This document shows, piece by piece, positions 26,815 through 36,182 of a DNA stretch of 64,000 nucleotides. The notes below the pieces were generated by a model, which worked only from the letters and a program-made list of their open reading frames with translations, was not told where the DNA came from and made no database searches. A program made the position numbers and the translations under genes. Origin of the DNA: Acinetobacter sp. CFCC 10889 (lineage in GTDB: Bacteria > Pseudomonadota > Gammaproteobacteria > Pseudomonadales > Moraxellaceae); contig NZ_LQXQ01000015.1 in the NCBI RefSeq assembly GCF_003268395.1, positions 22,467-86,466 on the forward strand, read 5' to 3'. The stretch's first letter is position 1, and each line of letters starts with the position of its first letter.

Positions 26815-28110
26815 TTAAGCATGTAAGCCAGAATGTAAAATCGCTGTCGCACGAAGATCACGATACCAACGTTCAACAGGATGTTCTTTGGTAAAACCAT
26901 GTCCACCTAAAATTTGTACCCCATTGGTGCCAATTTGCATGGATTTTTCAGCACATAATAAACGTGCAAGATAAGCTTCACGATGGAATGGTTTACCTGC
27001 CTCAGCTAAGCTAGCAGCATTTAACACCAACATTCGCATAGCATCAATTTCAATCGCCATGTCTGCGATCATAAATGCCACACTTTGACGATGTGAAATC
27101 GGTTCACCAAACGCTGTACGTTCATTGGCATATTGGATGCAATAGGCTTTGGCTGCTTCACACGTTCCAACAGCCATTGCACACCACATCAAATTACCTA
27201 AATCTAAAAATGCAGTATAATTAAAATCATCATCACCTAAGCGTAAAGCAGGGCTTTGATTAAACTTTAATGTGACTGTTTCAGTACCTTTTAGACCCAT
27301 TGCAGGGCTTTTTTGATAACTGATCGTGGCATCACGTTTGACCACAAATACATCTGCTTTGCCATTTAACTCGGCACTGACAATAAAAATTTCAGCAGAT
27401 TCACCTAATAAAACTAAGGTTTTTTCACCTGTAATCGTAAAGTTGCCATTGTTTGAAGTTGCTTTGGTTTTTAAACGGTATGGATCAAAAGCAGGCGTTG
27501 CTTCTTGCACTGCAAAGGTTGCTCGAAGTGTAGGATCTTCTGCAAAAGCAGGTAAATAGATAGACTGTACTTGTGCAGAACCCCATAAGGTAATTGCATT
27601 GATACTGCTGAATGTAGACAATAATCCAGCAGCAAGTGAAAAGTCACCTTTGGCTAAGCTTTCTGCAATCAGAACATTACTTAAAATATTTTGTTCAGTC
27701 GCTACACCACCCAAAGCCTCAGGTAAAGCATAATAATTAATACCTAGATCAAGGCTATGTTGCCATAATTCTTCAGGAAATTTTTCATCGTGATCGGCTT
27801 GATGTGCAAGAGGATAAAGCACTTCTGAGGCAAACTGAGACATCGCATCTACCGTCATTTGCTGTTCTTCAGTCAGATTTAAATCAAATAAATTTTTTGA
27901 CTGTGCAGGTAGACGTTGTTTGTTTGCATCTTGGTTTGGTTTAAATGCTTTTTGTGAAGCCGAAAGCGTTTTAAAACCAACTTTAGACCCCTGATAAAGT
28001 GATTTTTCAACAAATTTGCGAAGTTTTAATTGGTCTAATAATTCGCTTCCCGCAATTTTTGTAATGAGATTTAAGCCCAAGCCCTGAGCTTTATTTACCA
28101 TGTTGGTCAT
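26815..28110 (-). CDS. Acyl-CoA dehydrogenase (second of pair)
   Basis: A 431-residue protein of the acyl-CoA dehydrogenase family, first in the operon. About 70 extra N-terminal residues precede the domain that begins at FDLNLTEEQQMTVDAM. The FAD region AVQEATPAFDPYRLKT is divergent, and the NGNFTITGEKTLVLLG strand is present. The C terminus has QILGGHGFTKEHPVERWYRDLRATAI, typical of the family. The start follows TAGG; Met at 28110 or 28101 are both possible. It probably works in fatty acid or branched-chain oxidation with its neighbour. Confidence 0.85.
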   Translation of the reverse strand: MTNMVNKAQGLGLNLITKIAGSELLDQLKLRKFVEKSLYQGSKVGFKTLSASQKAFKPNQDANKQRLPAQSKNLFDLNLTEEQQMTVDAMSQFASEVLYPLAHQADHDEKFPEELWQHSLDLGINYYALPEALGGVATEQNILSNVLIAESLAKGDFSLAAGLLSTFSSINAITLWGSAQVQSIYLPAFAEDPTLRATFAVQEATPAFDPYRLKTKATSNNGNFTITGEKTLVLLGESAEIFIVSAELNGKADVFVVKRDATISYQKSPAMGLKGTETVTLKFNQSPALRLGDDDFNYTAFLDLGNLMWCAMAVGTCEAAKAYCIQYANERTAFGEPISHRQSVAFMIADMAIEIDAMRMLVLNAASLAEAGKPFHREAYLARLLCAEKSMQIGTNGVQILGGHGFTKEHPVERWYRDLRATAILHSGLHA

Positions 28111-28296
28111 TTGAATACCTAGTTTTTTTGTGGTGGTATGCGAACTATCCTGCCATGCGATTTTATAAAAAACTATGTCAAAGTTGACGAACTAATATGA
28201 ACAAGATAAATGGAAAATAGAGTAGATACGATGTTGTTAAATTAATGAAATTTAATATTTATTTATTGTTTTTAAAAACCAACAAAAGTTGGCTAT

Positions 28297-28336
28297 TGAC
28301 TAAAATGACAATTTCAAAATGATGTCATTCTAGTCA
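28297..28336. repeat. Hairpin between the dehydrogenase promoter and the ABC1 gene
   Basis: TGACTAAAATGACA (28297-28310) and TGTCATTCTAGTCA (28323-28336) are inverted with one mismatch and a 12-base loop. GGCT/AGCC outside extend it. It is just downstream of the ABC1 gene on the minus strand. It lacks a T run, so it may be a weak terminator or a stability element. The rest of the 248-bp gap is AT-rich and holds the promoter of the acyl-CoA dehydrogenase operon, not resolved. Confidence 0.45.
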
Positions 28337-28358
28337 GCCCACGATTTAGATCAGTATT

Positions 28359-29732
28359 TTAGATAAAGGGTGTGATCATTTTACGGACATTGGTTTTGGC
28401 TTCAATCACCGTCATAAAGGTATACGCACCAATAAATTTTCGACTAATAAACATAAACTCTTTTGGTGGAATGGTGAAATAACGTGAAGTCATAGATTTA
28501 GAGGCTTGTTGCATCACACGGCTATGTAGTTGGCTTTTTTTCCAATCATAACGATTCTGCTCATCCATAACGCCTTGTGGTATGTCAGGGTTATTTATTG
28601 GTGAGCTAAATGCTTCAGTTGCCAATAAAAACACTTTTGCCATACCAGGTTTAATGTCCGCAGGCATGCCATCAAAAAATTCATAACCTGTCATGGCATT
28701 GACCATTGCATTGCTATCATGTTCATAGCCTGCTTTGATCAGATTGCGTGCAACTTGTAAGAGTTGAGCATCAAACTGGCGAATCGCTCCAAAATCTAGC
28801 AGAATGATTTTATCTTTAATGTCATCACCATTACCCAAACGGACTAAATAGTTGCCAAAGTTCGGGTCAGTTTGCATTTCACCCCATTCAAAAATCTCAC
28901 GTACAGCGATTTCCAAAGAGGCTTCACCTAAGGCATTGCGGCGCTCTTGTGGCAAAGACAGCATGACAGGGCTGTTAATCGGTACACCACGTTCAAAAGT
29001 CATACACAGTACACGGTCTGTACTATATTGATCAATAATTTGTGGCACAGCATAGCGAGCATCATTTTTGAGGCGATCAGCAAAACGGCGAGTGGTTGCA
29101 GCTTCGATATGATAGTCCACTTCACGATGCATCATGTCACGAACTTCTTCAAACCATTGGTCAAATTCACGTGTTTGCGGCACCATACGTGTTAGTTTGA
29201 GCATATTTCTAAATAAACTCATATCAGAATCAATTGCTTCTGCGACACCCGGATATTGAATTTTTAATACCAACTCTAAACCATCGGATTTACGAGTTGC
29301 ACGATGTACTTGTGCTAATGATGCTGTTCCAATGGGTTCATGGTCAATGGTTAAATCATCAAGTTTAGCGCCTAATTGATTCACCAATTGTTCTTTGATG
29401 GCAGGCCAAGCAAGTGCAACAGTTTGATTATTTAACGTATTTAATGCTTGTGTAATTTCCTCTGGTAAAAAGTGTTCGCCATATAGCGCCATCATTTGAC
29501 CGATTTTAACGATTGAACCTTTGAGTTTGCCAATTTCTGCAACAAGATAATCGGCTTGCTCTTTCATGGCTTTCTTACGTTTTTTTTCTTTTTCCTCTTC
29601 ACTTGAAAAGATTGAACTTGCGCTTGAAGCAGCCCAACGAGATCCTGCTAACAAAGAGGCTTTAGCAATAGATAAGCGTCTGTCCAAGGAAGATGTTTTT
29701 AACTGTTTAAGCTTATCGTTCTGATCTGACAT
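28359..29732 (-). CDS. ABC1/AarF-family atypical kinase
   Basis: A 457-residue protein of the ABC1/UbiB (AarF) family. The KxGQ motif is seen in GSIVKIGQMMALYGEHFLPEE, the Ala-rich loop in TASLAQVHRA, the ATP lysine in LVLKIQYPGV, the metal loop in DPNFGNYLV and LLDFGAIRQ. No C-terminal membrane helix like that of UbiB is visible, which places it with the soluble ABC1 group. Members influence ubiquinone synthesis or lipid homeostasis. I start it at ATG 29732 after AGGA; the frame extends 17 codons further without a better site. Confidence 0.85.
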   Translation of the reverse strand: MSDQNDKLKQLKTSSLDRRLSIAKASLLAGSRWAASSASSIFSSEEEKEKKRKKAMKEQADYLVAEIGKLKGSIVKIGQMMALYGEHFLPEEITQALNTLNNQTVALAWPAIKEQLVNQLGAKLDDLTIDHEPIGTASLAQVHRATRKSDGLELVLKIQYPGVAEAIDSDMSLFRNMLKLTRMVPQTREFDQWFEEVRDMMHREVDYHIEAATTRRFADRLKNDARYAVPQIIDQYSTDRVLCMTFERGVPINSPVMLSLPQERRNALGEASLEIAVREIFEWGEMQTDPNFGNYLVRLGNGDDIKDKIILLDFGAIRQFDAQLLQVARNLIKAGYEHDSNAMVNAMTGYEFFDGMPADIKPGMAKVFLLATEAFSSPINNPDIPQGVMDEQNRYDWKKSQLHSRVMQQASKSMTSRYFTIPPKEFMFISRKFIGAYTFMTVIEAKTNVRKMITPFI

Positions 29733-29898
29733 GAAGATTAAATCCTTTAAGTAAGCGATTGAGCATACAATAGTGTGTTGCATTTTACATGCTATCCACG
29801 TATTAAAATAGTTTTACCTGACCAATATCGTATCTTTTCGATTCAAAAAAGTTGAACTTGTATCTTGTTAATAAATGTCTAGGACAAAAAGTTAGACA

Positions 29899-30204
29899 CT
29901 ACATACGATATTGAATTTTCAATGCCTCACGTTGCATTAAACTGCTTTTATTTTCCTGAATATACTGTGAAATCATCGCCTTAATATCATTACTCGTAAA
30001 CCCAAGCGCATAGCCTTTGACAATGATAATGCTGGGTAAACTAAAGAAAAAATATTTTACATCCTCAAGTGTAGGTGTTTGAAATACGCCTTGTTCAATC
30101 AAGAGTTGTTGTAAAAATTGTTTTTCAATTTGTACCGTATTTGTTTCTAAATCATCCCAATAACGGACTCGCATCGCCATCAAATTGTTGTGCTTATAGC
30201 TCAT
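29899..30204 (-). CDS. Hypothetical small protein
   Basis: I do not recognise this 101-residue protein. It has a central hydrophobic stretch (KYFFFSLPSIIIVKGYALGF) that could be a buried strand or a weak membrane segment, flanked by charged helices rich in Gln and Glu. A hairpin TGTCTA/TAGACA lies immediately after the stop codon. It is isolated between the ABC1 gene and a divergent small gene. The frame is likely real because it fills the space between regulatory gaps, but confidence is moderate. Confidence 0.5.
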   Translation of the reverse strand: MSYKHNNLMAMRVRYWDDLETNTVQIEKQFLQQLLIEQGVFQTPTLEDVKYFFFSLPSIIIVKGYALGFTSNDIKAMISQYIQENKSSLMQREALKIQYRM

Positions 30205-30342
30205 GTAAATTTGCCAATAACATATTCATCACTATAAATGGCGGAGATTCAATTTAAAATCAAGGCTCATTTAAAATTTATTGTCATATAAGTGCAAATT
30301 AAGCATGTTAAAACTAAAAACAAATGAGGAGATTTTACAGAC

Positions 30343-30567
30343 ATGAGCGAAATTAATTTGAAACTAATCAATGAAAAAATTGATGAATTTAAAAAAACGA
30401 GCAAAATTCCAGAAAAATTAGAAATAGGCTATAAAACCTATGCCCGTTTGATTGGACAAGATAAATTTTTTGATCATGTTACTCAGTCAGAAGATAGTTT
30501 AACTCGTTATTACAAAGGGATAAAAATTAAGCTAGTTGCTGAAAAGCATTTTTTTGCAGTGAAATGA
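30343..30567 (+). CDS. Hypothetical small basic protein
   Basis: A 74-residue Lys-rich protein I do not recognise. It starts MSEINLKLINEKIDEFKK and ends with a short strand region, GIKIKLVAEKHFFAVK. A GAGGAG sequence lies about 15 bases before the ATG, which is somewhat far. It has no signal peptide or membrane helix. Confidence 0.5.
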   Translation: MSEINLKLINEKIDEFKKTSKIPEKLEIGYKTYARLIGQDKFFDHVTQSEDSLTRYYKGIKIKLVAEKHFFAVK

Positions 30568-30731
30568 TGGATTTTAATCAACAATAGAAGCTATGGTTTT
30601 TTAATATTTTCCCAAAAGTGCTGCTCTAATTTTTCATTGCAATTTTTTCTCAGTCTTTTATTATTTTAGAGCGTATTTTACGTATTTTAGTTGAAATAAT
30701 AAATATTCATTTGTGCACTTTTGGGGAAAAA

Positions 30732-31118
30732 ATGAAATCAGCATTTTGGGGATTCGCTGTGTGTGGCATTTTCAGTACAAGCGTTTCAGCAATGGGGTAT
30801 TCATCAGAATATTTTGCATGTATGAATAATGCACAGGCATCTACAACACAAGCAGCATTGTGTATGAAGTCAGAACTTAAACAGCAAACGAAACGCTATG
30901 AATACTTTGCGGATATTCATGTCAAAGTATTGCCAAAAGAACAACAAAAATCTCAAGAAACAATCAATAAAAAATGGCTGACTTTAAGAGATGAGCATTG
31001 TTTGATTAAAAATTTAAAATTATCTGTTGGTCATGCCAGTAAATATTATTCTTGTGCCTTGAAAAAGACTCAAGCTCAAGCGGATTTACTCGAAAAACAG
31101 GCTTATAAATATCGTTGA
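30732..31118 (+). CDS. LprI-like secreted protein
   Basis: A 128-residue protein with an N-terminal signal peptide (cleavage probably after SVSA). The mature part follows the LprI lysozyme-inhibitor pattern: FACMNNAQASTTQAALCM, ELKQQTKRYE, then W-x-x-L-R-D-E-H-C and a final YYSCALKKTQAQADLL. Four cysteines probably form two disulfides. GGGG lies a few bases before ATG 30732; the open frame extends upstream to a TTG without support. It is a second LprI-like protein in the window, after the one at 14205, but without the extra C-terminal half. Confidence 0.65.
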   Translation: MKSAFWGFAVCGIFSTSVSAMGYSSEYFACMNNAQASTTQAALCMKSELKQQTKRYEYFADIHVKVLPKEQQKSQETINKKWLTLRDEHCLIKNLKLSVGHASKYYSCALKKTQAQADLLEKQAYKYR

Positions 31119-31211
31119 TTTTAGCCTAAGCTGATTTAAAGCATTATAAATGTAAACAAAACAAGGTATCATTAGAGCGTTTTTTATATACTGACCTTGG
31201 AGAGACCTTAA

Positions 31212-32222
31212 GTGGATCGACCGACTATTAGCGCTGAACATTTACAAGAAGCTGCTGACCACCTCATAACCATTCGTGATTTTATTCGTTTTGGGGTGAC
31301 AGCATTACGTCAATACGATGCACATTTAGGTCAGGGTACAGAAGATTATTTTGCAGAAAGTTCAGCATTGGTGCTACAAACCATGTCTTTGGACTGGAAT
31401 GCAGACAATGAAATTTTAGATGCAAAATTATTACCAAGTGAAAAAGCTGAATTTTTGGCATTGTTAGAACGTCGTATTAATGAAAAAGTACCTACATCTT
31501 ATTTACTCAACTTGGCGTATTTTGATGGTAAACCGTACTATGTTGATGAGCGAGTTCTGATTCCACGTTCACCGATTGCTGAATTGATTCAAAATCGTTT
31601 TGCGCCATATTGTTTGGATGAAAATGGTGAAGCCCGTGAAGGTGTAAATAATCTACCTGAAAATACTCATCCGAAAACACCACAACGTATTTTGGATATG
31701 TGCACAGGTTCAGGCTGTATCGCAATTGCATTAGCCTATGCTTATCCAGAGGCGGAAGTGGATGCAACTGATATTTCTAAAGAAGCGTTGGAAGTGGCTT
31801 CAATTAATACAGAACATCATGATAAGCAGTATCAAGTTGCATTACTTGAATCTGATTTGTTTGAAAAAATTCCTGCTGAAAATCAATATGATCTGATCGT
31901 TTCAAATCCACCTTATGTGGATGCAGAAGACATGGCAGATTTGCCTGATGAATTTCATCATGAGCCAGAACTTGCACTTGCAGCAGGTCAAGATGGTTTG
32001 GATCTTGTTCGTAAAATGTTAGCACAAGCAGCAGACTACTTAACTGAAAATGGTTTAATTGTCATTGAAGTCGGTAATTCTGAATGGGCAATGCGTCAAA
32101 ACTTCAATACCATTGATTTTTATTGGTTACAGTTCCAAAAAGGTGGTACAGGTATTTTTGCCTTAACTGCTGAACAATGTCGTACATTCCGTGATTTATT
32201 TATTCAGTCTATTCAAGCATAA
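31212..32222 (+). CDS. prmB: Ribosomal protein L3 glutamine N5-methyltransferase
   Basis: PrmB methylates the side-chain amide of a glutamine in ribosomal protein L3. The 336-residue protein has the HemK-type N-terminal helical domain and the Rossmann methyltransferase domain, with DMCTGSGCIAIALA and the catalytic NPPY in SNPPYVDAEDM near residue 231. It starts at GTG 31212, downstream of TTGGAGAG. It is followed 12 bases later by aroC, a common gammaproteobacterial gene order, and the two are probably cotranscribed. Confidence 0.93.
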   Translation: MDRPTISAEHLQEAADHLITIRDFIRFGVTALRQYDAHLGQGTEDYFAESSALVLQTMSLDWNADNEILDAKLLPSEKAEFLALLERRINEKVPTSYLLNLAYFDGKPYYVDERVLIPRSPIAELIQNRFAPYCLDENGEAREGVNNLPENTHPKTPQRILDMCTGSGCIAIALAYAYPEAEVDATDISKEALEVASINTEHHDKQYQVALLESDLFEKIPAENQYDLIVSNPPYVDAEDMADLPDEFHHEPELALAAGQDGLDLVRKMLAQAADYLTENGLIVIEVGNSEWAMRQNFNTIDFYWLQFQKGGTGIFALTAEQCRTFRDLFIQSIQA

Positions 32223-32234
32223 GGAGTCGTGAGC

Positions 32235-33329
32235 GTGGCAGGTAACAGTATAGGACAGCTTTTCCGTGTAACGACTTGTGGCGAATCTCACGGTGTGGGC
32301 TTGATGGCGATTGTAGATGGTGTGCCGCCGGGGCTTGAACTTTGTGCAGAAGATTTGCAAAAAGATTTGGATCGCCGTAAACCGGGAACTTCAAAGTTTG
32401 CTACACAACGTAAAGAACCTGATGAAGTGGAAATCATTTCAGGGGTGTTTGAAGGCAAAACCACTGGAACGCCTATTGGTTTATTGATTCGCAATACTGA
32501 CCAAAAATCAAAAGACTATGGCAATATTGCACAGACTTTCCGTCCTGGTCATGCAGATTATACCTATACCCATAAATACGGTTTCCGTGATTATCGTGGT
32601 GGTGGTCGCTCAAGCGCACGTGAAACAGCAATGCGTGTTGCTGCGGGTGCGATTGCCAAGAAATTTTTAACTGAAAAATTTGGTATCGTGATTCGTGGTC
32701 ATGTGACACAAATCGGGACAGAAGTTGCTGAAAAATTGGATTGGAATGAAGTACCAAATAATCCATTCTTTTGTGGGGATGTCGATGCAGTACCACGTTT
32801 TGAGGCTTTGGTGACTTCTTTACGTGAACAAGGTACAAGCTGTGGCGCAAAACTCGAAATTCTTGCTGAAAAAGTGCCTGTCGGTTGGGGTGAACCTGTA
32901 TTTGATCGTTTAGATGCAGATATTGCCCATGCCATGATGGGAATCAATGCGGTAAAAGGTGTTGAAATCGGTGATGGTTTTGCAGTTGCAGGGCAGTTTG
33001 GGCATGAAACTCGTGACGAACTCAGCACTGATGGATTCCTTGCCAATCATGCAGGGGGTATTTTGGGTGGTATTTCAAGCGGTCAAACCATTCGTGTTGC
33101 GATTGCACTTAAGCCAACAGCAAGTATTACCACATCAGGTAAAACCATCAATATGGATCGTGAAGATACTGATGTTTTAACCAAAGGTCGTCATGATCCG
33201 TGCGTAGGTGTTCGTGCCACACCGATTGCTGAAGCAATGTTGGCAATTGTGTTAATGGATCACTTTATGCGCCATCGTGCGCAGAATGCTGATGTCGTTG
33301 CACCGTTCGCACCGATTGAGCCAAAGTAA
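32235..33329 (+). CDS. aroC: Chorismate synthase
   Basis: AroC removes phosphate from EPSP to give chorismate, the last common step in aromatic synthesis, using reduced FMN. Motifs are [31 protein letters not shown] and GRHDPCVG. I start it at GTG 32235, giving [12 protein letters not shown] as in the family, because AAGGAG lies eight bases upstream. An earlier GTG at 32229 is too close to that site. It is the second gene of the prmB-aroC unit, which ends in a clear terminator. Confidence 0.96.
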   Translation: MAGNSIGQLFRVTTCGESHGVGLMAIVDGVPPGLELCAEDLQKDLDRRKPGTSKFATQRKEPDEVEIISGVFEGKTTGTPIGLLIRNTDQKSKDYGNIAQTFRPGHADYTYTHKYGFRDYRGGGRSSARETAMRVAAGAIAKKFLTEKFGIVIRGHVTQIGTEVAEKLDWNEVPNNPFFCGDVDAVPRFEALVTSLREQGTSCGAKLEILAEKVPVGWGEPVFDRLDADIAHAMMGINAVKGVEIGDGFAVAGQFGHETRDELSTDGFLANHAGGILGGISSGQTIRVAIALKPTASITTSGKTINMDREDTDVLTKGRHDPCVGVRATPIAEAMLAIVLMDHFMRHRAQNADVVAPFAPIEPK

Positions 33330-33347
33330 TTTATTTATCGTGATGTT

Positions 33348-33375
33348 AAAGCCAGATTTCGATCTGGCTTTTTTA
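33348..33375 (+). terminator. Terminator after aroC
   Basis: AAAGCCAGAT and ATCTGGCTTT pair around a TTCG tetraloop (33348-33371), followed by a T run. Confidence 0.92.
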
Positions 33376-33460
33376 TGGGAAATAAGAACATGGATGAATA
33401 GGACTAATGGTTAAATTTTACGAAAATAATTTTTATTTTGGACATGTGTTTCTATATTTT

Positions 33461-33489
33461 AAAAACTAAAGCATCCATGTGGATGCTTT
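33461..33489 (-). terminator. Terminator after ychF
   Basis: AAAGCATCCA and TGGATGCTTT (33468-33489) pair with a short loop. On the minus strand the stem is followed by AGTTTTT. It lies just beyond the ychF stop codon. Confidence 0.8.
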
Positions 33490-33513
33490 AATTAAAACTA
33501 TAATGAATAAGTT

Positions 33514-34605
33514 TTATACATTAAAACGGAAATGCATTACATCACCGTCTTGTACGATATAGGTTTTACCTTCTAAACGCCATTTTCCTGCTTCTTTAGC
33601 GCCATTTTCACCGTTGTATTGAACAAAGTCATCATAGGCTACACATTCAGCACGGATAAAGCCTTTTTCAAAATCCGTATGAATCACACCTGCGGCTTGT
33701 GGAGCAGTTGCGCCAACTTTAACTGTCCATGCACGTACTTCTTGTACACCTGCTGTAAAGTAAGTTTGTAGACCGAGTAATGCATAACCTGCACGAATGA
33801 CGACGTTCAAACCTGGTTCTTCCATGCCCAAAGCTTCTAAGAACTCTGCACGATCTTCATCTTCAAGTAATGAAATTTCAGCTTCGATTTGGTTGCAAAG
33901 TGGCACAACAATTGCATTTTCTTCAGCAGCTAACTTTTTCACAGCTTCTAAATGAGGGTTATTTTCAAAACCATCTTCAGCAACATTGGCAATGTACATG
34001 GTTGGTTTTAACGTCATTAAACCAAAACCACGAACCAATTTACGTTCATCATCATCTAAGTCTGCTGCACGTGCAGGTTTACCTTCATCCAATAATGGCT
34101 GAATTTTTTCTAAAACCGCTTTAACTGCAATCGCTTCTTTGTCGCCGCCTTTTGCAGATTTTGTTAAACGCAATAAAGCTTTTGCAACAGCATCTAAATC
34201 TGCAAGCGCAAGTTCAGTGTTGATGGTTGCGATATCATCTAATGGGTCAATTTTACCGTTAACATGAATCACGTTTTCATCTTCAAAACAACGTACAACG
34301 TGTGCAATTGCATCAGTTTCACGGATATTTGCAAGGAATTGGTTACCTAAACCTTCACCTTTAGATGCACCAGCAACCAAACCTGCGATGTCTACAAATT
34401 CCATTGAGGTTGGAATCACACGTTGTGGTTTAACGATGTCTGTTAATTTGTCTAAGCGTTGATCAGGTACAGGGACGATGCCTGTATTCGGCTCAATGGT
34501 ACAAAATGGAAAGTTTTCCGCAGCAATAGCAGCTTTTGTCAATGCATTGAAAAGTGTAGATTTACCAACGTTCGGCAAGCCGACAATACCGCAATTAAAA
34601 CCCAT
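33514..34605 (-). CDS. ychF: Redox-regulated ATPase YchF
   Basis: YchF is an Obg-family P-loop protein that prefers ATP and interacts with ribosomes. The 363 residues from ATG 34605 match the family length exactly. Motifs are [14 protein letters not shown] (P-loop), [19 protein letters not shown] (switch region) and the C-terminal TGS-like domain with [15 protein letters not shown]. The frame also extends to GTG 34617, but the standard N terminus is MGFNCGIVG. Its pth neighbour in many genomes is not here. Confidence 0.95.
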   Translation of the reverse strand: MGFNCGIVGLPNVGKSTLFNALTKAAIAAENFPFCTIEPNTGIVPVPDQRLDKLTDIVKPQRVIPTSMEFVDIAGLVAGASKGEGLGNQFLANIRETDAIAHVVRCFEDENVIHVNGKIDPLDDIATINTELALADLDAVAKALLRLTKSAKGGDKEAIAVKAVLEKIQPLLDEGKPARAADLDDDERKLVRGFGLMTLKPTMYIANVAEDGFENNPHLEAVKKLAAEENAIVVPLCNQIEAEISLLEDEDRAEFLEALGMEEPGLNVVIRAGYALLGLQTYFTAGVQEVRAWTVKVGATAPQAAGVIHTDFEKGFIRAECVAYDDFVQYNGENGAKEAGKWRLEGKTYIVQDGDVMHFRFNV

Positions 34606-34723
34606 GAAATAACTCACAAAGTGTTATATAAAAATTGCCGATGATTTTACATGAAAGCCACAGTAAAGTCAGGTCTATGATCTAAGATTTGAAACTATTC
34701 ATCATACAAAAAGATTAATTAAC

Positions 34724-34939
34724 ATGATGATATTAAAATATGTCTTAGGTGTGCTTGCTATTCTTGTCAGTTTATTCTTATTTTGGTTTTTTGCTTATGC
34801 TTTGCTTGCTGTAGGTGTTTCTGGTACCAACCCAAGGTGAATCAAATTTTACAATGGCTGTTTCTTCAGTGGCATTCCATTTGGTTTAGGTTGTCTATTG
34901 TTCTATTCTGCTTATAAAAATCAGACAGGGGAAAAATAA
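34724..34939 (+). pseudogene. Small membrane protein interrupted by an in-frame TGA
   Basis: The frame from ATG 34724 encodes a hydrophobic segment (MMILKYVLGVLAILVSLF) and runs to TGA at 34838-34840. The same frame is then open to TAA 34937 and encodes a second segment with FFSGIPFGLGCLLFY. Together they give 71 codons, with two predicted membrane helices and a Gly-rich middle. This mirrors the intact neighbour at 35035 (72 residues), which suggests a duplicated pair with one copy broken. I see no selenocysteine context. Confidence 0.6.
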
Positions 34940-35034
34940 GTTCTGTTGTATTTCATCTCTAAACTGTAGGAATTGCAAAGTTTGCAAGATAGATTTAAAT
35001 TCTGTTTAGAATAAATAAAGGCAGATGATGTGGT

Positions 35035-35253
35035 ATGAAAAAAAGAATATTTATAACCGTTTCTGGCATAGTGCTGATGCTTTTAGGCATACTTTGCTTC
35101 TATATTCTTGAATTGTTTTTAGGAGGAATAGGGGCTTCAGGCACAGGCTATGGTGGCGGTTCTTTATTGCCAATTATCGTAAGTGCAGTACCATTTACAC
35201 TTGGAGGATGGATGATTTATTGGGTCAATCAGAATAATGATAAAGTGGATTGA
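35035..35253 (+). CDS. Small two-helix membrane protein
   Basis: A 72-residue protein with two membrane helices, one near the start (ITVSGIVLMLLGILCFYIL) and one after a Gly/Ser-rich loop (GASGTGYGGGS). The C terminus is short and charged. It resembles the broken frame at 34724-34939 in length and layout, so the two are probably paralogues. Function is unknown. The roughly 260-bp gap after it shows no further gene except the possible N-terminal extension of the acyltransferase. Confidence 0.6.
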   Translation: MKKRIFITVSGIVLMLLGILCFYILELFLGGIGASGTGYGGGSLLPIIVSAVPFTLGGWMIYWVNQNNDKVD

Positions 35254-35511
35254 GGGGTGAATATTAGAATTAGCAAAAATTTGGAATGAATGGGGGATTA
35301 TTTTTGAATATAAAAAATATGTGAATGATATTTGACTTACACTTTTTGTTTATCAGCATTTGACAATCAACATAGTAAAAGTGTCAGGAATGATGAGGTA
35401 AATTTGCACATCACTACAAAAGTTCTTTAATTTGCATGTAATATATCATTGTAATTTTAATGAAATACTTTCAAAATCCGCATTTCCATATCAGTCGTTG
35501 GTTAGATTTAA

Positions 35512-36072
35512 ATGAAAAAGTTAGGTGAACTTACCTTTAAACTTGCGGGTGTGAAATATCATGTCGAACCAGATGTATTAGAAAAAAAGCAAGTTATTAT
35601 CGGTTTTGAACATACATCAATGATGGATGCGGTACTTTCACTGGCTATTTTTCAAATTTATAATATTAAGATCCATACTTTGATTAAAAAAGAACTTTTT
35701 AAAGGACCTTTTGTACCATTACTCAAAGCATTGGGCGGTATTCCTGTTGACCGTAAATCGAATAAAGATATTGTTGCACAAATGGTTGAGCATTTTCAGG
35801 AAAATTCAGAATTTAACCTTGTGATTGCACCTGAAGCAACACGTGCTAAAAATGGTGAAGACCGTAAACCAATTCGTACAGGATTTTGGCATATTGCTAA
35901 AGCGGCGAATGTTCCGATTGTATTGATGTACATCAATAATAAAAATAAGCAGGGTGGGATTTTTGGGAAAATTTATCCAACAGATTTAGATCATGATATG
36001 GCATTAATCAAAGAGCTTTATAAAAAGCATGCGGATTTGGATATTGTGATTCCTGAAACCAAAAAAAATTAG
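35512..36072 (+). CDS. 1-acyl-sn-glycerol-3-phosphate acyltransferase-like protein
   Basis: A 186-residue acyltransferase of the PlsC superfamily. It has the catalytic HxxxxD in FEHTSMMDAVLS, the PVDRKS substrate region and APEATRAK in place of the common EGTRS-type motif. It has no clear membrane helix and is shorter than PlsC proper, as are small glycerol-phosphate acyltransferase homologues in Acinetobacter. The ATG at 35512 has no strong ribosome binding site. A frame from ATG 35460 reads FQNPHFHISRWLDLNEK before ending; removing one A at 35515-35519 would join it to this gene. The start is therefore uncertain. Confidence 0.75.
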   Translation: MKKLGELTFKLAGVKYHVEPDVLEKKQVIIGFEHTSMMDAVLSLAIFQIYNIKIHTLIKKELFKGPFVPLLKALGGIPVDRKSNKDIVAQMVEHFQENSEFNLVIAPEATRAKNGEDRKPIRTGFWHIAKAANVPIVLMYINNKNKQGGIFGKIYPTDLDHDMALIKELYKKHADLDIVIPETKKN

Positions 36073-36123
36073 GTATTTGTCTATTTTCTAAAAAAAAGGC
36101 ACTTTCTCAAAAAAAAGCGCTTA

Positions 36124-36132
36124 TGGTAGAAT
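36124..36132 (+). promoter_or_regulatory. Extended -10 promoter element of yebC
   Basis: TGGTAGAAT (36124-36132) is an extended -10 element about 50 bases before the yebC start. No strong -35 is visible. Confidence 0.55.
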
Positions 36133-36182
36133 CACGGTTAATTTGAAAGGCATAAAGCCGATCTACAAGGAGCATATTTCGC

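Noticed and set aside
28177..28188. GTCAA/TTGAC inverted repeat as an operator of the acyl-CoA dehydrogenase operon
   Set aside because: Five-base arms are common by chance and no regulator gene is adjacent.
29876..29898. TGTCTA/TAGACA hairpin as an insertion sequence end
   Set aside because: It has only six-base arms, no matching second end and no transposase nearby; a weak transcript-end hairpin is simpler.
32473..32850. 125-codon frame opposite aroC
   Set aside because: It is His-rich and antisense to a highly conserved enzyme, as expected for a shadow frame.
34724..34939. TGA codon read as selenocysteine
   Set aside because: The protein is a small membrane protein with no redox motif and no obvious SECIS hairpin just after the TGA.
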